This document shows positions 24,001 to 34,172 of a stretch of DNA of 64,000 nt, piece by piece (position 1 is the first letter of the stretch; the number at the start of each line of letters is the position of its first letter). Below the pieces are notes generated by a model. The model was not told where the DNA came from. It worked only from the letters and a program-made list of their open reading frames with translations, and did not search any database. Source of the stretch: Brachycybe producta (lineage: Eukaryota > Arthropoda > Diplopoda > Playtdesmida > Andrognathidae); the NCBI GenBank assembly GCA_036925085.1, contig JAUPFP010000017.1:2185058-2249057 (forward strand), given 5' to 3'. Position numbers and translations under genes: made by a program.

Positions 24001-24237
24001 ACACTTCTCATATTGTTAGGCTCCCACCACCAAACTTTCTGAGAGAGAAAAATTCAATCTTGATGATCTTGAAGTTTTTTTTCTTTTCTTTTCTTCACAT
24101 TGGAAGGATACAAGGAAAAAACCACAATACTTTTCTAATCAAAATTTTGGCAGTGGGTGAGCCTAATGACATGGGAAACATGTAGTGTCTTTGAAATGAG
24201 TAGCATAGTTTTTGAAATGCATAGCTTACGAAGTTAT
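24001..24237. other. Inner part of the foldback, left of the LTR element
   Basis: No open frame of note. It ends in TTAT, the left copy of the LTR element's target duplication (24234-24237). Confidence 0.5.
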
Positions 24238-25029
24238 TGTAACAACCCGACTGGGCCATTACAATGCCCACGGTAAATTTCGCTAACTTACCGTCGCCTG
24301 ACCTCCTTGGGACGGGTCGAAGCGCTGGCCAGCCCTCCTCTTGCACCCGTCCATGCCACGAGTAGTGCCGGTTGGAGGTTGAGGTCCACGCCGCAAGTCG
24401 ACGGACGAGTGGCCACCGAACAAGACGTGGAATCCACGGTAAATCCCCGATAGATCTTACCGCGAATAAACCGCGCGCGAAGCACCGGCCGACAAGACGT
24501 AGAACATGCCGGACAGGACGGTGGCGGTGACGATAAAACTCCCCACCGGAACCCCCACCCTCCACACGGTAACTTCCCCAGTATTATTATGGAAGGTAAT
24601 AATAAAAGACACGGACACAGTAGATAGAGAGTGAAAATAATAAATGTAATTTATTCTACAAGAATAAATGATAAAACACTCACTTATCAAAGATGAATAA
24701 AGATGAATCTCCTGCCTAATTCAGCCAGGAGAGGAGGTCATTAACCTCTATCACACACAAAGGAAAAGATGAATGGTGGCCATCTTGGCCACCTGTTGAT
24801 ACTGATGAAGCAATCATAGACCCATGCACACAGCATGAAAGGGTTTCACTCCACTGTCCAGATATAATGGCCACCGCCATATATATCACCCCCAGGCTGC
24901 TCCACCTGGGGGAGGACAGGGACCCTTGCTGGCCATTTTGTCATCTGCCTGGCAACCAATTTACAAGTGCCTAGCAGACGACATGGGAATTTAGTTCTGC
25001 TCCAAAAGGAGCAGAACTGGGTCGTCACA
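24238..25029 (-). repeat. 3' LTR of element B
   Basis: On + it starts TGTAACAACCCGACTGGG and ends GAACTGGGTCGTCACA, with a terminal hairpin GTTCTGCTCC/GGAGCAGAAC. It is longer than its partner by a stretch near 24733-24770 (TTAACCTCTATCACACAC) that the other LTR lacks. Confidence 0.92.
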
Positions 25030-27867
25030 ATCCTCTCAACTTCCCAGATCCGCCCCGGGATCAGGTCGGCTGAGCCAGCAAGGATTGCGCCCACGACCCC
25101 CACTCAGTTTCAGACTGATTTCTTCGGTGGTGGATTCATCAGAGCCACCATCCACTCCGACATCCACTGACGTATCTACCACGAACACATCCGGGTGTTT
25201 CTCCACCCGAGACCGAGATCAAAATCAGTCCCCCTGAGTCTTGACGCCTCTTGCTGTCGAAACGCTTCAACGGCAAGAGTGTCAAGCTGCGGACTCTGAC
25301 GAAGAGTCCGACTTGTCAGAAGGTCTACGAGGGCGGCCACGGGATCGGACACGCTACCACGTAGAGGGTGGGTGACAAATTCCCCCACCATTCCTTCCAA
25401 GTCGCAGCCAAGGAGATGCTGGATGTATGGGGCCGTGAGCTGGGCTACACGTACTAGTCCAGCTCCTGTCCCCACCACGTCTAGAACAGCAAAGCATCTC
25501 CTTACCGGGTTGACGACCAGCAACAACGGATAGTCCGTACTGCCAAATGCCAGCACATAACGCATGGCAAATGACGGCAACGACGGCGTCCACGGAACTG
25601 AGAGTGGCTCCCCCAGACGATAGTATCCGTGGTATTGGTACCCCTCCATTCCCGGCTGGTCCTGCCACAGACCAAGCCGGTTATTCAGAAAGACCTCTCC
25701 TTCTGAATACGGAGGCTCCGCACCAAAGCGTCGACCCTCGCCCTCGGGCTCAGGAGACTTGGCTCTTTTTTCCGGTCCTAGGGGTGCAAAGACCCCGTCA
25801 TCGGGACCCAGAGAGAAGGGTGTCCTTCCTACGGAAGGCACGGAACCACGTTTGGCGGGAACGTCATTTTTCCTCGCCGGGCTGCCCCCACCGCTAGGTA
25901 ATGGTGAGCTGACCCGGTGAAGAGTTCCCACCGACCGGACTAATAAGTTCGGTACCGCCATCACGTATGGGGAGGATGAAGGTATACCGAGAACAACGTC
26001 TCGCATTGACCTATCATCCATCCGTGCCGTCTTACTCTGACGGGTATGGTGCGGTTGGCTCCCGACCGACACGGTCGCACCGTGTCGGGACTCCTCCTCC
26101 TTCGTCCCGATACTTCCACCACCACCAGTCCCCTGGGACCCACGGGTGGAAGCTTTCGGACCTCCCTTCTTCTCATGATGGGCCTTCTTGCCCTTCTTTT
26201 TCTTTTTCTTCTTCGTTTTCTTTTTCTTCTCATTAGAAGAAGGTTGACCGGGCTGGGAGCTGGACGCACCGAAGCTCACAGACTTACCGGGCCGGCCAGT
26301 CTTAGGAGGGTGGTTAGCCCCCTTCGATTGACCAGACTTACTAGTCGCAGACTTTCCAGCCGAAGCTGTACTAGTCTTTGAACTAGCTCCCGTAGCCGAA
26401 CCGACAGTCGAGGATGCTCGTGTCGCCACGAAGCGTCCCTTTCCATCCCGGGGAAGATTTCTCTTCTCCGGGGCAAGGGTCGGCTGACTCTTGCCACCAA
26501 CAGGTTTAACTGCCGCACCTTGGTGAGGTGCCTTGGCCGCTTGTGCCGCCCTCCTTTGGGCGATACGCTGTTGGCCAGCAGCCGTGGTGGCACTCGGAAT
26601 AGGAGTGGCACCAACTCCGACGGGAGGTTCCCCTGTACTGAGCGGATTCCTGGCATCAGCTTCCCGCAGGGGCGGAAACTGAGAGGCCTGGAGCTCAAAC
26701 TCTCGTCGGCGTGCAGCCTTCTTGTCCCACAGGACAAGGGCAGCACATCTGGCCGCTTGTGCCTGGTGGTACCGCAAGCGGTCCTCCTGGCTCCACTTTC
26801 CTTTGGGAAAGCCGGCCGGACCTCCACGAGAGGTCTTAGCCTTCTTTCCCACCGGATTACTGGCCAAAGGTGGGGTGAAGGGGCGGGGACATTTCTGTCT
26901 CTGACCACCACCACCACTGGCGTGAGTGCTCTTCCTCGGAGCGGGAGGAGAAGGCTGATTGGCCTTCTTTTCCGCTCTTCGGTCCCTCTTGGGAGTTGCA
27001 GACTGCCAGCTTGAACAGCCAGACTCCGCTTCGGTTGGTCCCGAAACCGGAGGCTGACCAAAAGGCAGCACCAGCAGCTCCATCAGGATGAGCTGGCGAC
27101 ACAGGGAGAAGACCCACCGCCGGCGTAAACTTCGCCAAGGCAGCCTTTGTCCTCTCCAACTGTGCCTCCCTCTCCGCCAGGGCTTTCATTCTGGTGGTGT
27201 ACCTAGCAGCTCCGGACTTTTTCTTGGTTTTTGAACCGTCCTTACGGAACTGCTGGGTAGGGTACTCCCCAACGAAGTAGCGTTTCCCGTCGGACACCAG
27301 GAAACCACCTGACGCTGTCTGGTACTTTGCGGCTTCATCCTGCCTTTCCAGGCAGACCGCTTCCATCTCCCCAACAGGGTCGACCGGAATTGGACTGCCC
27401 TTCCGGGCTGGAGTACCCTCCTGGGATCCAGTCATAGACCGTTTACCCAGGGAGCCTGATCCTCTCCCTTCAGACTCCGAAGAGTCCTCTGAAGAGAGGA
27501 TCCGTTGGCCTCTCCACCGCCTGGAGAAGGGCACCACATCATCTTCCATGGTGTCCATCTCCGCCTCCGTGTCAATGACCAGGGTTCCTCCCAAGGAGGC
27601 ATCCCTGCTTCCCTCAGCCAGGCTAGCCAATTCTAGCCGGCTTTAGTCCGCCAGAGGATCACACGTCGCCTGGGTCACCACAGCGTCCTCAACCAATAGC
27701 AGACCCAAAGGTCCGCCGTCGGCCAAGTCAGCTACGGCCCGACCCAAAGAATCCGGGGAGCAAGCGGCATCCAACTCCAACAGCTCCGCATCACCCGGAT
27801 GCAAAGAGCTGAGGGAGGAGGAACCGCTGCCACCCCCGCCAGTTTCTTCCTTCTCCGCCGTGGCTAC

Positions 27868-28593
27868 CTGAAAAAGATCAAAAAATACGGTAACAATTTG
27901 ACCTATTACGGTAGGAAACATTTTCCACGGTGCAAAACCGCGAAAAAATGTTTTCCGGCCGGGCAGGCACCGTGGTCCACGGCCAAAGCCATCCCCAACG
28001 GTAATCACACGGTCGGAACCGGCCAAAAACATTTTTGGTCGGTCCAACATTTGTAATTCCACGTTCGGTATTTTGGGCGGTGATTTTCACGGTACATCAC
28101 TGTAGGAAATCCCGTTTCCACCGTGCATATCCCGTGACCCACGGTAAAAACCGTCCTTCACGAGATTCGCACGGTCGGAATCGGCCAAACAGGTGTTTGG
28201 ACCGTTCAAACCTGGCACCGACAATTCAGGTTGCTTGGGGAGTGGTTTACACGGATCACCACCGTGCAAAACCACTTTCCGTTCGTTAGAACACCGTGGT
28301 TTACGGTCGAAACCGTTCTCCACGGTGGTTTCACAGACAGAACCGTGCAAAAACACCTTTTCACCGTCCAAACTCCGTAGAACTTGGTCACCACCAAGTT
28401 CCACGGCATTCGGGCGGTAAAACACCGTGTTATGCACGGCCCCATCAGCGGTAGCATCACCGTCAATATTGTTACGGTGACGCCTCCACCAAACCCACGT
28501 GTTCAAGCGGTCAATGACCGCTTGACACACCCAAAAGCAATACAAGAATACTGCCAAAGGGCAGGAAAAGGAAATTCCCCTTTGGGGACTTAC
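27868..28593 (-). other. Probable intron containing a 165-bp tandem repeat
   Basis: The GTAAGT donor at 28588-28593 and the polypyrimidine-CAG acceptor at 27868-27870 are both strong. Length 726 is divisible by three, so without splicing the frame would stay open except for one TGA at 28087-28089. Confidence 0.6.
27890..28400. repeat. 165-bp tandem repeat, about three copies
   Basis: Matching points recur at about 165 bp: CACGGTCGGAACCGGCC near 28007 and CACGGTCGGAATCGGCC near 28170; GTGCAAAACC near 27931 and 28262. The region is saturated with ACGGT/ACCGT words. Confidence 0.8.
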
Positions 28594-28857
28594 TTTGTTC
28601 TTCGTAGCATCCAATTGTCCTGAATCTTTGCTTTTTCTCCGGTAAGAAACACGTTTTCTATTCAAATTTGCGGCAAACGACCGTCTAAGTTTCAATTTAA
28701 AAACAAGATGGTGTTTAGCCACTAATTTCACCGGAGAGACGGCTAACAGCGGCGGCTTGGCTGCTAAAACAACATTAGCCGCCTCCATTGCTGTTACCAT
28801 AGAGATTCTACCATCGTCTGCCACTATAGGAGCAGATACACGGCCTGAATTTCTATG

Positions 28858-28890
28858 GAAAGACTCAGGAGCTCTCTCCTGAGTCTTTCC
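28858..28890. other. Strong hairpin upstream of the element B gene
   Basis: AAAGACTCAGGAG and its inverse CTCCTGAGTCTTT are separated by only a few bases, giving a stem of about 12 bp, 35 bases before the proposed start codon on the minus strand. Confidence 0.7.
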
Positions 28891-28904
28891 CCTTAATCCT
28901 TAAA

Positions 28905-29560
28905 TGTATCAGTGATATACGGACAACCGTCCGTTATTCACCGTCTATTCGCGGTAAAAAGCTCTTTCACCGTCCTAGAACGAAGATACACGGACAACGG
29001 TCCGTAATATACCGTCCACCAACGGTGAAACTGTCTTCTTACCGTGTTCGAACAGTGATTCACAGACAAAAGTCCGTAATCCACCGTCTACTTACGGTAA
29101 AACTTGACCGTAACCCGGTTCTACCACGGTATCACGGACAAAAGTCCGTGTCCCACGGTATATCACCGGTAAACCTGGCCGTATACGGGTTTCCGCCGTA
29201 GTTCCACGGACAAACGTCCGTGCCCTACGGTGTACTACCTGTCTACCGGACAAGCTACGGTAAAGTTACCTTTTTACCGAGTTCTACCGGTCCTGCACGG
29301 TAAATCACCGTGCTACCGGTATACTAACGGTAAAAACAACCGTTATCCCACGTTCGGACGGTCCTGCACGGTCAACCACCGTGCCCACCGTCCTACTTAC
29401 GGATAACCTAGGGCTTTCCCCGGTGACCACCGCGGTATCACGGACAACCGTCCGTGTCCCACGGTCCTTCACCGGACTACTACGCCGTAAGCCGCGATCG
29501 GCCGTAGTTCCGTGGACAAATGTCCACGCCCTACCGGCCACCACACGACTCCGGTCTTAC
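28905..29560. repeat. 72-bp minisatellite carrying a palindrome per unit
   Basis: The palindrome ACGGACAANNGTCCGT and near variants occur at 28919, 28990, 29062, 29134, 29206, 29440 and 29512, with intervals of 71, 72, 72, 72, 234 and 72. Between them ACCGT/ACGGT words recur. It fills the leader between the 5' LTR and the gene. Confidence 0.85.
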
Positions 29561-29591
29561 CGACCGCACAAGAGAGGCTGGTGGTAGCGCT

Positions 29592-29608
29592 GCCCAGCTC
29601 CTCCACCA
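29592..29608 (-). other. Candidate primer binding site of element B
   Basis: TGGTGGAGGAGCTGGG on the minus strand, two bases inside the 5' LTR edge. It resembles the complement of a tRNA-Ala 3' end. Confidence 0.5.
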
Positions 29609-29610
29609 AT

Positions 29611-30367
29611 TGCAACAACCCGACTGGGCCGTTACAATGCCCACGGTAAATTTCGCTAACTTACCGTCGCCTGACCTCCTTGGGACGGGTCGAAGTGCTG
29701 GCCAGCCCTCCTCTTGCACCCGTCCGTGCCATGGGTAGTGCCGGTCGGAGGTTGAGGTCAATGCCGCAAGTTGACGAACGAGTGGCCGCCGAACAAGACG
29801 TGGAATCCACGGTAAATCCCCGATGAATCTTACCGTGGATAAACCGCGCGCGAAGCACCGGCCGACAAGACGTAGAACATGCCGGACAGGACGGTGGCGG
29901 TGATGGTGAAACTCCCCACCAGAACCCCCACCCTCCATGCGGTAACTTCCCCAGTATTATTATGGAAGGTAATGATAAAAGACACGGACACAGTAGATAG
30001 AGAGTGAAAATAATAAATGTAATTTATTTTACAAGAATAAATGATAAAACACTCACTTATCAAAGATGAATAAAGATGAATCTCCTGGCTAATTCCGCCA
30101 GGAGAGGAGGTCATTGGCCATCTTGGCCACCTGTTGATACTGATGAAGCAATCATAGACCCATGCACACAGCATGAAAGGGTTTCACTCCACTGTCCAGA
30201 TATAATGGCCGCCGCCATATATATCACCCCCAGGCTGCTCCACCTGGGGGAGGACAGGGACCCTTGCTGGCCATTTTGTCGTCTGCCTGGCAACCAATTT
30301 ACAAGTGCCTAGCAGACAACATGGGAATTTAGTTCTGCTCCAAAAGGAGCAGAACTGGGTCGTCACA
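29611..30367 (-). repeat. 5' LTR of element B
   Basis: Near-identical partner of 24238-25029. The inner end reads TGCAAC where the other LTR has TGTAAC. Confidence 0.92.
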
Positions 30368-30970
30368 TTATGATTCATTTCAATCAAAATAAATATCATC
30401 GTTTATCAGAAAATGTTGGGAGGATATGCACTGCCTTACGAAAACATAGATTCCCTAGCATTAGCTTAATATTCCAGCAAGAGAATGCACCAGTTCACTC
30501 CAGTAACGTAACGAAGAAATGTTACAAAACCAAAATATCACCACTTTCCAACGGCCGAAATGTTCCCTCAACTTAAATCCTATAGAGAACATTTGGTCGA
30601 TCACCGTACGTGATGATTAGCAGATTGCCATGATAATAAATTAATAATACATTAGTATAGCTGAAAAGTGCCACTTTAGCTACTTCGGGCAGAATTTCTG
30701 TAAATTTGCAGTATGTAGAAAAAAATGTTTTCAGGACAGTTATATACTTTATTAATTTTAATGTTACTGTTGTGTTCAGTATTTTATTTTGTCACTGTAA
30801 TAAAAGTGAAAAGTTTATTAGTGCATCTATAATTGTGAAAAGGTCATTTTCCAGTTTTTAATTCTTTTTAATTTTTACCTTTTAAAAAATTTGTTTTCTG
30901 CCCAGCAGAAAATTTATAATATAAGATGCTCTCTCTTTATGCTGAAAATTTTAGGCGAATCAATCAAGTG
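30368..30970 (+). mobile_element. Tc1/mariner-type 3' half, inverted arm 2, with transposase relic
   Basis: The plus strand at 30370-30576 reads NQNKYHRLSENVG and LIFQQENAPVHSSN, the Tc1 block around the second catalytic Asp. Here it is Glu (QQENAP instead of QQDNAP). A shifted frame then gives LNLNPIENIW near 30570-30600, holding the third catalytic residue. The rest mirrors 23500-23960. Both arms are inactive. Confidence 0.75.
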
Positions 30971-31182
30971 TGTGAAATGCTATCACACCCGTCGAAGACG
31001 GGCTTTCTTTCTAGTAATATATATTATAATAATACTAATAAAAAAAATTGAATAGAGTAACATCAGAAGAAGTACTATGACGTCACACAGCGATACTAGG
31101 GCCTTTCCTATTGGCTGAAACGTGTTCAGCATACCTGTTTATTCTAGAAAGCTTGCCTTGGGCGAAAGTGCTCTGATGAAAA

Positions 31183-31313
31183 AAATGGCGGCTTCCAAGT
31201 AACCGGTTAAAATGAAGAGACTTCCTGTGTTTTGAAAATTTCTCTTCAATCGTTCTTATAGTATTGTATAAAATAAAGTAAACTTAGAAGTTAGAACTTA
31301 GCGAGACCATCTG
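31183..31313 (+). promoter_or_regulatory. Likely PEN-2 promoter and 5' UTR region
   Basis: AAAATGGCGGCTTCC at 31183 matches the YY1-type core (AAnATGGCGGC) often found at TATA-less start sites. A TATAAAATA also lies near 31267. Which of them sets the start cannot be told from sequence alone. Confidence 0.4.
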
Positions 31314-33260
31314 ATGGATTTAAACAAAGTGAGTAATGACCAGAAGTTGTACCTGTGCCGTTGGTATTATAGAGGTTTGTATCAATTTCCTCTCCCCCTC
31401 CCCGTCTACTATGTAGTGTGAGGTTCGCTTCACAGGAGGTCATTTGTGTCGCCAGATGTGTACAGACATTTAGAAATCGGGACGAACTTCAGTTGGCGCC
31501 GCCATTTTCATGACGACCGGCAACTTCTAATTGGTTTGTTGTGCTTCCACGTCAGACTACATAATCAACCAATTAGAAGTTGCCGGTCGTCATAAAAAGG
31601 GCGGTGCCAACTTCTGTTTGTCCCGATTTCTAATTGCCTGTGTTCGTTTTTAGCTGATCATTGATTACTATGGTGGTGTTCACACGACATTCGCCACCAG
31701 TGGAATGCACTGACAGCAAATGTTCCATTGTTATCGACGGTGGTCCGTGTGAAGCAAACCGGGCCTTATGTTTATCCTTTTCCTTATTGTCTTCAAAGTT
31801 GTTTAAAATACGTTTCTTTATGTTTCAGGTGGCTTTTTCATGCTTCCTTTTCTCTGGCTCATCAATGCATTTTGGTTTTTTAATGATGCCTTTCGAAAGG
31901 CGCCGTTTGAAGAACAGAAACAAATACGAACATGTTAGTGTCAGTCAATGTTCGCGCCAAGCCAAATTGTTTCCAATTAGTCTGGTTAAATCTGGGAATA
32001 TTTTAATTTGCGTTGTTGCTTGCTAAAAAAAATCGTCCACGCCAAAACAAACTTGGAGTGTACGATAACTTCGAAATGTTTGTTACAAAAGCAATACAAA
32101 GAGTAGTAAACATTTTGATAAGTTTAGCAAAAATTCCATAAACGTTTAATGTTTGAAGATCGTTTTTGAAACCAGTGCAGACGCTTGCGAACGTTTCTCG
32201 GATGTTCGACAGATTGCGGGCCCCAACTTAACAAAGTTAAAAGGCCATTCTTAAGCTGCTTGCCCACTAGGTCGGTGATGCCGCGCGGCGTTTCCAAATT
32301 GAGGTCGGCCCACTATGAATGTTGCGCGGCACTGGTTTTTACCCTCAATCCCACAGTATCCATTTAGACAGTGATGAGTAGAGACAAGGAAGTATTTTTT
32401 TTTTGGCTGCTGTGAGGGAGGTAGAGAACGTACAAAACTATGGAAGGAACCTGATAAATTCTTCTCCGCACTGCCGTCCACTAGGACGGAAGCGTGGAGA
32501 AATTCCGACTTCAAGAAGTTTCAAACTTTCGCCAGAGCGGTGCCGCACCACCCTTTCCGCTCTAATGGGCGGTGTTGCTCCATTCATTTACATGCATTTT
32601 TCTTGGGAGCCGTTTTTTTTCTTTGCGCCGTGCCAGCGTCACCGACCTAGTGGGCGACCACCTTTACATAGAAGAAATACAACTGTGGAGATTTTTTCGG
32701 TTAGCAGCCACTAACTATGTTTGGGGTTTGGATTAGCGAAATTCTACCGTACGTTGCAATTAACTATTTGTAAAGTTCACAAATGCAAAGACTTAATTCA
32801 TTATACAGTATTAGTAACCATGTTTACTGTAACAACTTTAAGGTGGCTGTATATTTATTTTGCTTTTATTGTCCCGCTAGATAGCAGCAATGAGCAGCAG
32901 CTTCGTTTTATTACTTTTGTAAAAAAAATTCTTTATCATTTCATTGACAAAAAAAGCTTCATGTTCAGGCCCTTGGCCTCTATGTTCCTCGTTTGCAAAA
33001 AAAAGATAATTTGGCAACAAAAATAATGTAAAAACATCACAATTTCTATCACCTGCACCCCCCCCCCCCCTCCCGGGTCGAAGATAATTGTTTAATAAAT
33101 TCTGTTTTCTAATGTTGCAGGCGTCACAAGGTCAATCATTGGTGCTGTGATTTGGTCCATTGTTTTAATAACATGGGTTACCATATTCCAGACAAACCGT
33201 TCACATTGGGGCTATGTTGCTGATCGTATGTCTTTTATCATTCCAACTGGCATTCCTTAA
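31314..33260 (+). CDS. PSENEN: Gamma-secretase subunit PEN-2
   Basis: PEN-2 is a small membrane subunit of gamma-secretase (with presenilin, nicastrin and APH-1), needed for presenilin endoproteolysis and Notch/APP cleavage. Three coding exons join in phase: 31314-31374, 31829-31933 and 33121-33260 (TAA 33258-33260), giving 101 codons, the length of human PEN-2. Exon 1 reads [19 protein letters not shown]. Exon 2 has [17 protein letters not shown], exon 3 [18 protein letters not shown], followed by DRMSF where human PEN-2 has the DYLSF motif. Donors are GTTTGT and GTTAGT; acceptors are TTTCAG and TTGCAG. Both introns hold MITEs. The frame is intact, so the gene is probably functional. It converges with the SLC37 gene. 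Confidence 0.95.
31465..31637. mobile_element. MITE family 1 copy 2, in PEN-2 intron 1
   Basis: Same termini as 20794-20970 (ACATTTAGAAATCGGG...). A long inner hairpin CAACTTCTAATTGGTT/AACCAATTAGAAGTTG flanks the centre. It makes up over a third of the 454-bp intron. Confidence 0.85.
32254..32663. mobile_element. Harbinger-like MITE family 2, in PEN-2 intron 2
   Basis: The termini share CCCACTAGGTCGGTGA as inverted repeats. TTA lies on both sides (32251-32253 and 32664-32666), the target duplication size of PIF/Harbinger. A diverged copy in reverse orientation lies at 54108-54480. Confidence 0.85.
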
Positions 33261-33312
33261 TTGAGAAAACTTATCACATTTATACATATTATTTAGAGAA
33301 ATATTGTACTAT

Positions 33313-33328
33313 AATAAAAGTTAATAAA
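33313..33328 (+). terminator. PEN-2 polyadenylation signals
   Basis: Two AATAAA hexamers at 33313-33318 and 33323-33328, about 55-65 bases after the stop codon. Confidence 0.6.
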
Positions 33329-33339
33329 AGCCTATTTGG

Positions 33340-33755
33340 GGGTTTACATTTGAAGTTCTCACTGCTGTTAACATAACATTGCCCTGATTGTGACCCGGTT
33401 TAATTGGTCAAAATAAGTGGAGAAAGTGACCTTCGTGTGGTAAATTTTCAAAGAATGAGACGTAAAATTTGTGGCATTTTTAAAAAAACAGACCCGGTTA
33501 ATAATGGGATTTCCTTCGTATTTTGACCCAGTTGAAACAAGGTGTTAATGGTGCATGTACAGTAGTGTCCCGATTATCCAATCTAACGTGGACCAAGAGC
33601 AGCTCGGATATGGTCAAACTCTGTTAACACCAAAAAGTAACCTATTACTACCTATTCCCCCTTTTGCACTCATACATACAAACTCTTTTAAACCATAACT
33701 TAGCATTTATGTAAAAGTACATTACAACTTTGTATAAACAACCACAACGGGTGTG
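33340..33755. other. Intergenic spacer
   Basis: No exon, RNA or repeat could be supported. Confidence 0.5.
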
Positions 33756-33970
33756 GGACAGTGGCCCTAAAGGGACATTTGCCCTAAAGGAACATTTGTC
33801 CTAATCAGTAGAGTAAATTTACCTCATTTGGCATTTTTTGCATGCCTGTGGCATGCAGAAATTATTTAACATACTCCACCAAAAGACACTAAACCGTATG
33901 AAAAGCGAACAAAAGTGGTTTTGGGGCAAATGGCTTTAAGGCAAGTGTCTAGGGCAAATGGATATATCCC
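33756..33970. repeat. MITE-like repeat with GGGCAAATG motifs
   Basis: The left end CCCTAAAGGGACATTTGCCC and the right GGGCAAATGG face each other. A partial relative with four GGGCAAAT words lies at 55740-55925 and shares ATTTAACATACTCCA. Confidence 0.55.
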
Positions 33971-34172
33971 AACCGTAACCCGAGTGGTTGAATTGCCACA
34001 AAAAAACTAGCTCGGGTAACACGGAACATCTCGGATAATCGAGAGACTAGGCCTACTGTATATGATTCAGAAATGTCTATGCAAACAGATAATCAGCATT
34101 GGCATTTTATGAAAGAATTCAGTTGCAGAACTCATGCTTTTTTTTACCTTTTTTGCCCTGAAAGAGCTCTTA

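Larger units (their letters stand above)
25176..28824 (-). pseudogene. Lysine-rich Gag-like protein gene with probable intron (element B)
   Basis: A proposed exon 1 starts at 28824 (MADDGRISMVTAME) and ends at 28594 before a consensus GTAAGT donor. Exon 2 starts at 27867 after TTTTTGATCTTTTTCAG. Both splice sites are phase 0, and the 726-bp intron holds a stop at 28087. Exon 2 has an acidic start (DAELLELD). A TAA at 27643-27645 and a frameshift between 27083 and 27061 then break the frame. Next come a basic, proline- and serine-rich middle with a poly-lysine run near 26190 and the C-terminal domain VVNPVRRCFAVLDV / PYIQHLLGCDLEGMVGEFV (to 25176). No zinc knuckle, protease or polymerase is seen. 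Probably an unusual Gag; the function is inference. Confidence 0.6.
24238..30367 (-). mobile_element. LTR element B: pol-less, with a spliced gene
   Basis: LTRs at 24238-25029 and 29611-30367 are near-identical. The outer ends are TGTAAC and TCACA, and TTAT is duplicated at 24234-24237 and 30368-30371. The internal 4.6 kb holds no RT, RNase H or integrase, only one long minus-strand gene and two minisatellites. A tRNA-Ala-like primer site follows the 5' LTR, and a purine-rich GGGAAGTTGAGAGGAT precedes the 3' LTR, so it can be read as a non-autonomous retroelement. It inserted into the Tc1-type foldback. A solo LTR of the same group lies at 56464-57170. Confidence 0.9.

Noticed and set aside
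25547..27014. Several plus-strand frames opposite the element B gene
   Set aside because: Shadows of the GC-rich minus-strand gene; no domain or codon signal of their own.
28087..28420. Continuous minus-strand frame through the 165-bp repeats as a confirmed exon
   Set aside because: Strong splice sites and an in-frame TGA favour an intron; kept only as an alternative in the findings.
29305..29587. Open frames on both strands in the 72-bp repeat
   Set aside because: Repeat unit is a multiple of three and stop-poor; translations are low complexity.
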